Shown: piece after piece, positions 37,894 to 44,863 of the stretch | How the letters are laid out: each line of letters begins with the position of its first letter | Numbering within the stretch: position 1 is the first letter of the stretch | Assembly: GCA_016195915.1 (NCBI GenBank) | Contig: JACPYS010000049.1 | Location: forward strand, 178,346 to 242,345 | DNA length: 64,000 nucleotides | Source: Betaproteobacteria bacterium | Lineage (GTDB): Bacteria; Pseudomonadota; Gammaproteobacteria; Burkholderiales; SG8-39 | Direction of reading: 5' to 3' | Notes under the pieces: model-generated | What the model was told of the DNA's origin: nothing | Database searches by the model: none | Seen by the model: only the letters and a program-made list of their open reading frames with translations | Position numbers and translations under genes: made by a program

Positions 37894-39180
37894 TTACCCC
37901 TTTCCTCCCGTTGCTTTCCCGGCACGGACAGTGTCTGGAAATGACTCCGGCAAGCTCAGTATCGGCGCGCTCAGGGGCGCTTCATAGACGATCTTCCAGC
38001 CGCCCTGCTCGAGCGCCCAGTATTGCCGCTTGCGGCTGCGTTCCGAGAGGTTGCTCGAGCGGTACTCCTGTTCGAAGGTAACGGTGACGAGGTTCATTGC
38101 CCCCGGATCACGCTGCGCGCCGATGTCCTTGAGTGTGACCCGGATCCAGTTCTTCTGCGCGCTGACACGGCGCTTGTGCGCCCGCCAGCCGTCGAGATCC
38201 TTGTCGCTGGTCCGGAAGTCCTTGCCGTAATGGAGCAGGTAGCGCTCTGAATCGCCGCTTTCCCAATCCAAACGCCACGTTTCGATTCGCGCGAGGATCG
38301 AATCGCGCTCAGCGCGCAACTGAGCCGGCTCGACCCACTCGACCTGCCGGGCGATGACGACCGGGGTAACCCCCGGCTGTACGTAGGCCGCGAGGGACTC
38401 GAGATCCGGGTTGGCGAGGGCCAGACAGCCGTCGCTGGCGAGCGGCGCGCGCGCATAGGTGTTCGACGGAACTCCGTGAATCCAGATTCCGTGGCCGGTG
38501 CGCCCGACAAGGCGGTCACGCGCATTCGGGTAGTCGATCGGATATGCACCGCTCCCGTAGAGGTCAGGCAGTTTCCCGCCTGGTATCCAGGCGGTGACGT
38601 GGTATACGCCGAGCGGAGTCTTCCGGTCGCCCTCGCGCTCCTTCTGGCTGCCGTGCTTGCCGATCGAGGTGTAGTAGTCGCGCAACAATCGGGGAACGGC
38701 CGCGGCCGTGTCATAGACGTACACACGCGAGCGGCTCGCATCGATCAGAATCGCCGTGCGCTGAGACGAATCCGGCTTCAGGAAGTATCGTGGCACGCGG
38801 TCGCCGTCGGGGACGTTCGCGCGCAAGCGCGCTCGCGCTTCGGCGCGCAGATCCTCCAGTGGCTCTCCGCCCGGCGCGACGGGGTTGCCCAGGCCGGCTA
38901 TCGGACGCACGCGCGCGAGCAGGAGGTCACCGCGCACGAGATATGCGAGGCGGAAATTTGGGTGACGATCGATCAACTGGTCAAGCTCGCCCAAGGCGCG
39001 CTCGCGTGCCCCTTCGCGAACATCGGCAATTGCCCGTTCGAGACGTGCGTCGGCGCCGCGAGTGTCTTTCTGCGCGCCGCCATCTCTGGCAACGCTGCTG
39101 GCCATGCCTACGACGGCCAGTAGCGCCACGCAGAGCGGCCCTGCTATTTTTTTGCTGCGCAGGGGTTCTTCGCCGAACAC
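37894..39180 (-). CDS. L,D-transpeptidase (YkuD domain) with C-terminal NTF2-like part
   Basis: 428 residues from a GTG at 39180 whose first about 12 codons overlap the end of the NPCAAK peptide gene in another phase. A signal-type stretch (RSKKIAGPLCVALLAVVGMA) is followed by a helical region, the YkuD domain (TAILIDASRSRVYVYD; GHGIWIHGVP then DGCLALAN with catalytic His, Ser-adjacent residues and Cys), and a C-terminal domain (KNWIRVTLKDIG, QYWALEQGGWKIVYEA) that resembles an NTF2-like fold. Such enzymes cross-link peptidoglycan or attach proteins to it. The start is uncertain; the overlap suggests translational coupling to the peptide gene. Confidence 0.85.
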   Translation of the reverse strand: MFGEEPLRSKKIAGPLCVALLAVVGMASSVARDGGAQKDTRGADARLERAIADVREGARERALGELDQLIDRHPNFRLAYLVRGDLLLARVRPIAGLGNPVAPGGEPLEDLRAEARARLRANVPDGDRVPRYFLKPDSSQRTAILIDASRSRVYVYDTAAAVPRLLRDYYTSIGKHGSQKEREGDRKTPLGVYHVTAWIPGGKLPDLYGSGAYPIDYPNARDRLVGRTGHGIWIHGVPSNTYARAPLASDGCLALANPDLESLAAYVQPGVTPVVIARQVEWVEPAQLRAERDSILARIETWRLDWESGDSERYLLHYGKDFRTSDKDLDGWRAHKRRVSAQKNWIRVTLKDIGAQRDPGAMNLVTVTFEQEYRSSNLSERSRKRQYWALEQGGWKIVYEAPLSAPILSLPESFPDTVRAGKATGGKG

Positions 39181-39401
39181 GGATTTTTCGCGGCACAGGG
39201 GTTGGCGCCCGCCTTCGCGTCCTTTTTCATTCCCGCCTTTGCGTCCTTCTTCATTCCCGCCTTGGCTGCGCAGGGATTCTTGGCGGCACATGGGTTCTTA
39301 CCGGCGCACGGATTTGCAGCCTGGGCATGCGCCATCGGCACGGCCAGCGCAAGCGCGGCAGCCCCGAGGACAAGACGGAGATGCTTCATTTCCACTTTCA
39401 T
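39144..39401 (-). CDS. Secreted NPCAAK-repeat cysteine-rich peptide
   Basis: 85 residues. The ATG at 39401 has a perfect AGGAGG seven bases ahead. Signal peptide (MKHLRLVLGAAALALAVPMAHAQA), then six NPCAxK units in two groups of three, with the spacer AGMKKDAK repeated twice between them. Mature peptide about 58 residues with six evenly spaced cysteines, many Lys and Ala, no aromatic residues: designed for metal or heme-like soft ligands, or cross-linking. No known family recognised. A promoter of the ECF pattern lies upstream on the same strand, and the ECF sigma gene is divergent. Similar repeats flank the cytochrome at 40852. A longer open frame to 39509 has no such start and would include the promoter. 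Confidence 0.82.
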   Translation of the reverse strand: MKVEMKHLRLVLGAAALALAVPMAHAQAANPCAGKNPCAAKNPCAAKAGMKKDAKAGMKKDAKAGANPCAAKNPCSAKNPCAAKK

Positions 39402-39463
39402 AGTTGATTCCTCCTGACAGGTATAAAGACAAGATCGTGTTTCCGCGAAACTGCGGCGGCACG

Positions 39464-39495
39464 GATCTGACGCGTGGAGAACCGCATTCCTTACA
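39464..39495 (-). promoter_or_regulatory. Putative ECF promoter for the NPCAAK peptide (TGTAAG-N18-GTCAGA)
   Basis: On the minus strand TGTAAG occupies 39495-39490, then 18 bases, then GTCAGATC at 39471-39464. The peptide gene starts at 39401, about 60 bases downstream. The geometry is the same as in the divergent element at 39564, so both genes are probably controlled by the same sigma factor. Confidence 0.62.
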
Positions 39496-39563
39496 CAATC
39501 CATGCGCATCGCTCCGCGCCGACGCTATTCGCACGGCGCCGTGCTTCCGGCGACGAAGACAAA

Positions 39564-39595
39564 TGTAAGGTATCCCCCTCCCGCACGGTCTTATG
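39564..39595 (+). promoter_or_regulatory. Putative autoregulated promoter of the ECF sigma gene (TGTAAG-N18-GTCTTA)
   Basis: TGTAAG at 39564-39569, 18 bases, GTCTTATG at 39588-39595. It lies immediately upstream of the probable start of the sigma gene (39628) and inside the longer open frame, which argues against the upstream start at 39502. ECF sigma factors commonly transcribe their own gene. Confidence 0.68.
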
Positions 39596-39627
39596 CAGAA
39601 CGATCTGTGTCGGAGTGGTGGACGCGA

Positions 39628-40131
39628 ATGCTGGTTCCCGGTCGCAATGCAGGCTTCGAGTTGGCCGTCAACGCCTACTTCAACGACCTCTACCGGTTCG
39701 CGTATTGGCTTTGCCGCAATCGCTGGCAGGCTGAAGACCTGGTCCAGGAATCGCTGGTGCGCGCCTGGCGCAGCTGGCAGGGATTGCGCGATGAGCGCGC
39801 GGTCAAGGTATGGCTGTTTACCATCGTCCGTCGCGAGTTTCACCGTGCCGTGTCGCGCGCCGCGCGTCCCGAACCGGTCACCGACGCGGACGATCTCGCG
39901 TCCAGCGCTGACATGGCATCCGGGATGGACCTCACGCGGGCGTTGCGCGAACTGCCAGACGACTCGCGCGAGGCCCTGCTGATGCAGGTGCTGGGCGGTT
40001 TCTCGTGCTCGGAGATCGCGAGTGCACTGGGCGCGAGCGAAGGCGCGGTGATGACGCGGCTCACGCGCGCGCGGCAGGTACTGCGGCGCAGGCTCGATCC
40101 CGCCGACGCCAGGGGGATGAGACAAGCATGA
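39628..40131 (+). CDS. ECF RNA polymerase sigma factor
   Basis: 167 residues from ATG 39628 (GTG 39607 is the alternative; the frame is open to 39502). Region 2: NAYFNDLYRFAYWLCRN then AEDLVQESLVRAWRSWQ. Region 4: LPDDSREALLMQVLGGFSCSEIASALGASEGAVMTRLTRAR, a typical helix-turn-helix for the -35 box. Region 3 is missing as in all ECF factors. It belongs to a small-regulon type with a zinc-finger anti-sigma partner encoded next to it; the stop overlaps that ATG by four bases. The likely trigger is metal or thiol stress, from context only. Confidence 0.93.
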   Translation: MLVPGRNAGFELAVNAYFNDLYRFAYWLCRNRWQAEDLVQESLVRAWRSWQGLRDERAVKVWLFTIVRREFHRAVSRAARPEPVTDADDLASSADMASGMDLTRALRELPDDSREALLMQVLGGFSCSEIASALGASEGAVMTRLTRARQVLRRRLDPADARGMRQA

Positions 40132-40796
40132 ACTGCCTCGAGCTGAGACGCGCGGTGATGGTCGATCCCCGAAGGCTCGATACGGAGGCGCTTGCGCACG
40201 CCGAGCGCTGCGATGTGTGCCGTGGTTTTCTCGCCGATGCGCTCGAACTCGAGGCCGGGCTCGACGCCGCGCTAAGCGTATCCGTCCCGCATGGATTGAA
40301 GGAGCGCGCGATGGGCCGCGCGCGAGACGATCCGAGGCTTTCGCGTCGCTATGCGCTCGCCGCCGGACTCATGCTCGCGATCGGCGCCGGCACCACGATC
40401 CTGTGGCGGCAGAACGATCCGCTCGCTCTTGCAGGCATCGATTTTGTCGTCTTCGAGGAGTCTCAAGCGATCCTCGACGCAAAACCGTCGGACCCGGATG
40501 ATCTGGCCCGGGTCGCAGTACAGATGGGGATCAATCTGCCCTGGCAGCTCGGCGAATTGCGATATATCGGTACTTGTCCCTTCGCCGGCACGATGGCGCA
40601 CCATGTGGTGCTGAAAACCGCATATGGGAAGGCGACGCTGCTTCTGTTGCCCGGCCGGACGCAACTATCGCGCGCCGCTGCGGTTGCGCGTGGTCTTGAA
40701 GCCGTGGTCGCTCCCGCGACCGGCGGCAGCGTTGCAATTATCGCGGATTCGTCGCGCAGCCTGGCGCGGATCGAGGAGAGTCTTCAGAACGGATGA
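40128..40796 (+). CDS. Membrane anti-sigma factor with zinc-finger motif
   Basis: 222 residues. The N-terminal cytoplasmic part has the ZAS-like motif HAERCDVC (His24, Cys28, Cys31), followed by one TM segment (YALAAGLMLAIGAGTTILW, about 72-91) and a periplasmic domain of about 125 residues (DPLALAGIDFVVFEES; GTCPFAGTMAHHVVLKT; LLLPGRT). This matches DUF3379-like anti-sigma factors. It holds the ECF factor until an envelope signal is received; the C/H-containing periplasmic loop (CPFAGTMAHH) could bind a metal or heme. Coupled to sigma by ATGA overlap. A fragment similar to its post-TM region lies at 8171. Confidence 0.87.
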   Translation: MNCLELRRAVMVDPRRLDTEALAHAERCDVCRGFLADALELEAGLDAALSVSVPHGLKERAMGRARDDPRLSRRYALAAGLMLAIGAGTTILWRQNDPLALAGIDFVVFEESQAILDAKPSDPDDLARVAVQMGINLPWQLGELRYIGTCPFAGTMAHHVVLKTAYGKATLLLLPGRTQLSRAAAVARGLEAVVAPATGGSVAIIADSSRSLARIEESLQNG

Positions 40797-40851
40797 CGCG
40801 TTTGTCCATGTGTCATTCGTTTACACGCAGCACTCAACCAGAGGAGGTCCC

Positions 40852-41508
40852 TTGAATCAAAATCTTCGCCCCATCGTCGCTTCCATGATTTCATCCGGGC
40901 TGTTTTTCGGCGCACCGTTCGCGTCGGCAAACCCCTACACGACGCCGCAGGAGCAGACACCAATGCTGCTTGCGCAAAACCCGTGCGCTGCAAAGAAAAA
41001 TCCCTGCGCTGCGAAGAATCCCTGTGCCGCGAAGAATCCCTGTGCCGCGAAGAATCCCTGCGCGGCCGGGGACAAGGTGGACCCCAAGCTGGTGACGCGC
41101 CCCAAGGGCACCAGCCTGGCGACGGGGAAATCCCCGGAAATGCTCAGGTTGGGCGAGCAGATGTGGAACGACACCAAGCTCAGCACCAACGGGGCCGCTT
41201 GCGGCACCTGCCATCAGGGCGGCAGTGCGATGTTCAACGCGACGTTTGCGAAGCCCTATCCGCATTCCGTCGAGATGGCGAAGGATAAGGGCGGGATCAA
41301 GAGCGTTTCAATGGACGAAATGGTGCAGTTCTGCATGGTTGTCCCGATGGCGGCAAAACCGTTGCCGTGGAGCTCGAAGGAACTCGCTGCGCTCACGGCC
41401 TATACCGGTCAAGTGCAGAAGGGCTTCATGAAGACCGGCGCCAAGAATCCGTGCGCGGCGAAGAATCCGTGTGCAGCCAAGAATCCCTGCGCGGCAAAGA
41501 CGAAATAG
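40852..41508 (+). CDS. c-type cytochrome flanked by NPCAAK repeats
   Basis: 218 residues from TTG 40852, which has GAGGAGG five bases ahead. Signal peptide (to about residue 27), then five NPCAA(K) units (residues 43-75), a monoheme cytochrome c domain with CGTCH (Cys117, Cys120, His121) and a probable Met ligand in MVVPMAAKPLPW, and finally three more NPCAAK units at the C-terminus. The repeat cysteines are too far from the heme to be ligands and look like metal-binding or cross-linking tails. The same repeat occurs in the divergent peptide at 39144. No known family covers the full arrangement. Probably in the operon sigma, anti-sigma, cytochrome. Confidence 0.85.
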   Translation: MNQNLRPIVASMISSGLFFGAPFASANPYTTPQEQTPMLLAQNPCAAKKNPCAAKNPCAAKNPCAAKNPCAAGDKVDPKLVTRPKGTSLATGKSPEMLRLGEQMWNDTKLSTNGAACGTCHQGGSAMFNATFAKPYPHSVEMAKDKGGIKSVSMDEMVQFCMVVPMAAKPLPWSSKELAALTAYTGQVQKGFMKTGAKNPCAAKNPCAAKNPCAAKTK

Positions 41509-41521
41509 CAGGCATCGAGGC

Positions 41522-42283
41522 GTGGGCGCCCGGTTTCCGGCCGTAGCGAGAGCGCGCGCGGCGGCACTCGCGCCGCCGCACCTCGCTTCCCTGCCCCGCA
41601 AGCAGCTCCAGGCAATGCGCGACGCGGGGCTGGAGATCGTCGAGTGCCAACGGGTGCTGGCCAATGGCGGCTTGAACATCGTAGGCGAACTGCTGCGCGG
41701 CGCGGGAACATTCCTCGAGTACGAGCACTACCCCCATGACGACGTCTTCGACGCCGAGTCGCACGCGCAGTACTACTATCACGCGCATCGAGGGCTGGCC
41801 GGAGAGCATGGCCATTTCCACACCTTCCTGCGCGCGCCGGGGATGCCGCCCGGCGTCCGGCCGTTGAAGGCGCCGCACACCGAGCCCTGGCCGTCGGGCG
41901 ACGAAGCACTCGCCCACCTGATCTCGATCGCGATGGACGTCTACGGCGCGCCCATCGGCCTGTTCGCGCCGAACCGGTGGGTTGCGGGGGACACCTGGTA
42001 CCCCGCGCACGATGTCATCGCGATGCTCGATCACTTTTGCATCGACCACGCGAATCCGTCCTGGCCGGTGAATCGATGGCTGAGCGCGATGTTCATACTG
42101 TTTCGACCTTATTTCGTTGAATTACTGATCGAACGCGATCGAGTAATTGAGGCATGGCGCAGGAAGCTGCCGATAGTGGATGTTCTCGAACATCGCGATA
42201 TCGAGATCCTTGCGCAGCTTCCGATCTCGGTTGAGTCCGCCCTGACCGGGGTGGAGGCCGCGCTTGCGCAGAACGCGGACTGA
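41522..42283 (+). CDS. Conserved protein of unknown function, His-rich (possibly DUF6969)
   Basis: 253 residues from a GTG shortly after the cytochrome stop. No signal peptide. The central block is rich in His/Tyr/Asp: EYEHYPHDDVFDAESHAQYYYHAHRG is followed by GEHGHFHTFLRAPGMP, then APHTEP, IGLFAPNRWVAGDTWYP and HDVIAMLDHF. The His and Asp residues suggest a metal site, but the fold is unknown. I recall such sequences as a DUF (6969-like) family; this is not certain. It is placed between the NPCAAK cytochrome and a small secreted protein, so probably belongs to the same operon. Confidence 0.7.
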   Translation: MGARFPAVARARAAALAPPHLASLPRKQLQAMRDAGLEIVECQRVLANGGLNIVGELLRGAGTFLEYEHYPHDDVFDAESHAQYYYHAHRGLAGEHGHFHTFLRAPGMPPGVRPLKAPHTEPWPSGDEALAHLISIAMDVYGAPIGLFAPNRWVAGDTWYPAHDVIAMLDHFCIDHANPSWPVNRWLSAMFILFRPYFVELLIERDRVIEAWRRKLPIVDVLEHRDIEILAQLPISVESALTGVEAALAQNAD

Positions 42284-42293
42284 GGAGCTGGAC

Positions 42294-42749
42294 ATGAAGC
42301 GTGCTCTCATCATTGTTGCCGGCCTCGCGCTGGCCGTTCAGACAGCGCAGGCCGGAGCGCAGGCGAAGACGGTCGAGCTGACCCAGACACCCTGCCAGTT
42401 CCTCGAAAGCGAAGGCGGCAAGGACCGCGGTTTCAAGTCGGCAAAAGCCGCCGACTGCGAAGCGATCAATAACCGCACGGGTAAGCAACGGCTCGCTGAG
42501 TCGAAGACCATCGAGCTGAAGCCGGGCAAGTACGTGTTTCGCGTGAAAAACAGCAACGTTGCGTACGAGCTCGGCTTCTGGCTGCGCGGCGAGTCGCTCG
42601 TCGACCGTGCGCGGCTGCCCAGCGTATCCGGCGGCGGCCTCACCGCTGGCAGGACGCAGGACTACGCGATTGAACTGAAGCCGGGGGATTACGTCTATTC
42701 CTGTCCGCTGAATCCCACGCCCGACTACAAGCTCGTTGTGAGGAACTGA
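42294..42749 (+). CDS. Small secreted protein, possibly cupredoxin-like
   Basis: 151 residues with a signal peptide ending QTAQAGA. The mature part starts AKTVELTQTPCQFLESEGG and ends DYVYSCPLNPTPDYKLVV; the ELKPGKYVFRVKNSNVAYELGFWL centre is typical of small beta-sandwich (cupredoxin-like) proteins, but the type-1 copper His and Met are not obvious. Cysteines are in TPCQF, ADCEAIN and YSCPL. RBS GAGGAGCTGGAC precedes the ATG. The YeeE-type transporter gene begins at the base after its stop, so co-translation is expected. Confidence 0.75.
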   Translation: MKRALIIVAGLALAVQTAQAGAQAKTVELTQTPCQFLESEGGKDRGFKSAKAADCEAINNRTGKQRLAESKTIELKPGKYVFRVKNSNVAYELGFWLRGESLVDRARLPSVSGGGLTAGRTQDYAIELKPGDYVYSCPLNPTPDYKLVVRN

Positions 42750-43895
42750 TTGCCCGCTGCGCAACCCGTTCCGCTCGCCGTTGCGGCAACGCTGGCCGCG
42801 ACTCTCGCCGCAGCGGTCTGGGCGCAGGGTCCTCGCATGGTGGCGCTTGCCGCGATCGGTATCTTGCTCGGCGCGACGCTTTATTTCTCGTCGTTCGGGT
42901 TCGCCTCCGCGTACCGGCGCCTGCTCGAGGGCCGCGGCGTGCGGGCGGTGCGGGCGCAGATCCTCATGATTGCGGCGGCGACAGTCATGTTCGCGCCGGT
43001 GCTCGCTCAGGGCGCATGGTTCGGCCGCGAAGTCATCGGCGCGATCGCGCCGGCCGGGGTTCAGGTGGCGGCAGGTGCGTTTCTGTTCGGCATCGGCATG
43101 CAACTGGCGGGCGGCTGCGGTTCCGGAACACTCTATGCGGCCGGCGGCGGGCAATTGCGCATGGCAGTCACGCTGGCAATGTTCTGCGCCGGTTCGTTCT
43201 GGGCGAGCCTGGAGATGGGGTTTTGGGGCCGGCTCCCCGCGCTCGAGCCGCTCGCCCTCGGGGAACGCTTGGGCTGGCCGATGGCCGTGGTGCTTCAGCT
43301 CGTGATTCTTTCTGCGCTCTACGCGTTGCTCGGCCGGGTACCAGGCGCTGACGCGGATGCGCCGAAGCTCTCAGCCGTGTCGAACGGGAGAATCTGGCGC
43401 GGTCCTTGGACCCCTGCCGTCGGCGCGCTCGGGCTCGCGGGTCTGGGTTTTCTTACATTGATTATCGCGGGCCATCCCTGGTCCATCACCTGGGCGTTCA
43501 CGCTCTGGGGAGCAAAGGCGGCGCGGACTATTGGATGGGAACCCGGAACGGATGCATTCTGGAGCGGCGATTTTCAGCGCGACGCCCTGGACGCGAGCGT
43601 GTTCGCCGATGTCACCTCGGTCATGGACATCGCGATCGTCGCTGGTGCCTTCGCCGCCGCCAGTCTTGCGGGCGATTTCCGGCCGCGTCTCGGACCCTCG
43701 CCTGTTGCCGTGGTCGCCGCGGCGCTGGGCGGGATTGCGATGGGTTACGGCGCGCGCATCGCATTCGGCTGCAATATTGGCGCGTTCTTCGCGGGAATCG
43801 CCAGTACCAGTCTGCACGGCTGGCTGTGGATCGCCGCCGCACTTCCCGGAAGCTGGCTCGGACTCAAACTTCGGGATCGCTTCGCCATCCCGTGA
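42750..43895 (+). CDS. YeeE/YedE (TsuA)-family sulfur transporter
   Basis: 381 residues, about ten TM segments. Two conserved motif regions of the family: GIGMQLAGGCGSGTLYAAGGG and IAFGCNIGAFFAGIAS, with Cys residues in each half which in TsuA pass thiosulfate through the membrane. The start is a TTG directly after the preceding stop. It should import a small sulfur species (thiosulfate or persulfide-like) into the cytoplasm, or export one. A half HMA domain follows immediately and overlaps the stop codon. Genes of this type often occur near sulfurtransferases; none is visible here. Confidence 0.88.
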   Translation: MPAAQPVPLAVAATLAATLAAAVWAQGPRMVALAAIGILLGATLYFSSFGFASAYRRLLEGRGVRAVRAQILMIAAATVMFAPVLAQGAWFGREVIGAIAPAGVQVAAGAFLFGIGMQLAGGCGSGTLYAAGGGQLRMAVTLAMFCAGSFWASLEMGFWGRLPALEPLALGERLGWPMAVVLQLVILSALYALLGRVPGADADAPKLSAVSNGRIWRGPWTPAVGALGLAGLGFLTLIIAGHPWSITWAFTLWGAKAARTIGWEPGTDAFWSGDFQRDALDASVFADVTSVMDIAIVAGAFAAASLAGDFRPRLGPSPVAVVAAALGGIAMGYGARIAFGCNIGAFFAGIASTSLHGWLWIAAALPGSWLGLKLRDRFAIP

Positions 43896-44074
43896 GCCAC
43901 CGGACTTCTAGAATCGAGGCACGGCCGGGTTTCGAGCCGGGCGTGCACCGTGTCAAGGTTACGTCGGCGGCGCGGCAAGCGTGCGTGGTGTTCGATCCGA
44001 ATCTCGCCACGGACCAGATGCTCGTCGCTGCGATTGCTCAAGCAGGCTACCGCGTAGTATCGCCGGACGGATGA
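43892..44074 (+). pseudogene. Half HMA domain fragment, metal motif lost
   Basis: 60 codons from GTG 43892, overlapping the transporter stop. The end reads PGVHRVKVTSAARQACVVFDPN then LVAAIAQAGYRVV, clearly the second half of a heavy-metal-associated (HMA) domain. The N-terminal GMxCxxC loop is absent; in its place stand about 15 unrelated residues. Without the metal site it should not bind metal. It is either a relic or a re-purposed protein-interaction domain. Confidence 0.7.
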
Positions 44075-44114
44075 TGGTCTGCCAAACGGGACTCGGGCGA
44101 ACGCGGGCGTTCGA

Positions 44115-44807
44115 GTGGTAACGTCGCGCCAGCCGATGCCGGTGGCCCGCCGGATCGCGTTCATCGCGGGCATCCTGATGCTGCTCGCGCTTGTCGGAAC
44201 CTATCTTGCCTTGCAACAGACGGGAATGCTCGGGACACTGGTTGACGGTGCAGCGTTGCGCGAGCGCATTGAAGATCTGGGCATGTGGGGACCGCTCGCG
44301 ATCGTCGCGCTGATGGTGCTCGCGGTCCTCGTGAGTCCCATCCCGAGCGCGCCGATCGCGATGGCCGCCGGTGCCGCCTATGGCCACACCTGGGGTACGC
44401 TCTATGTCGTCACCGGGGCTGAGGCAGGCGCGCTCGCGGCATTCGGCATCGCGCGCATGCTCGGCCAGGCCGCCCTGCAACGCTGGTTCGGCGAGCGGCT
44501 GTCGGCCGGACTGATTGGATCGCAAAACGCGCTGACCGGGGTGGTTTTCATCAGCCGCCTGCTGCCGTTCATCTCGTTCGACCTGGTCAGCTATGCGGCC
44601 GGGCTTACGCTGCTGTCAGTGTGGCGCTTCGCGCTCGCGACGCTGGCCGGAATCATCCCCGCGAGCTTTCTGCTGGCGCATTTCGGCCGCGAAATGAGCA
44701 ACGGCGAGGCAGGTCGCTTCATGTATACCGCTTTGGGCCTGGGTTTGATCACGGGCATCCCGGTCGCGCTGAAGTTGCTGCGGGATCGCATGGGCCGCCG
44801 CCGGTAG
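44115..44807 (+). CDS. TVP38/TMEM64 (VTT domain) membrane protein
   Basis: 230 residues with about six TM segments. The VTT region has LVSPIPSAPIAMAAGAAYG, GTLYVVTGAEAGALAAFGIARMLG and SRLLPFISFDLVSYAAGLT, as in bacterial DedA/TVP38-like proteins, thought to be lipid scramblases or transporters. Starts are GTG 44115 or ATG 44136; both leave the TM segments intact. It follows the HMA half-domain by about 40 bases and may be part of the same transcript. Confidence 0.87.
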   Translation: MVTSRQPMPVARRIAFIAGILMLLALVGTYLALQQTGMLGTLVDGAALRERIEDLGMWGPLAIVALMVLAVLVSPIPSAPIAMAAGAAYGHTWGTLYVVTGAEAGALAAFGIARMLGQAALQRWFGERLSAGLIGSQNALTGVVFISRLLPFISFDLVSYAAGLTLLSVWRFALATLAGIIPASFLLAHFGREMSNGEAGRFMYTALGLGLITGIPVALKLLRDRMGRRR

Positions 44808-44863
44808 CGCGCCGGCTCACGACCATTGACAGTTTTGCTGCTGCTCGAGCGACAGATGTTCAA

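Noticed and set aside
39502..39627. Longer N-terminus of the ECF sigma factor
   Set aside because: The added residues are low-complexity basic sequence and the putative autoregulated promoter lies inside this stretch.
40978..41070. Tandem direct DNA repeats resembling a short CRISPR or satellite
   Set aside because: The repeats are coding units (NPCAAK) in frame within the cytochrome gene, about 18 bases each without spacers.
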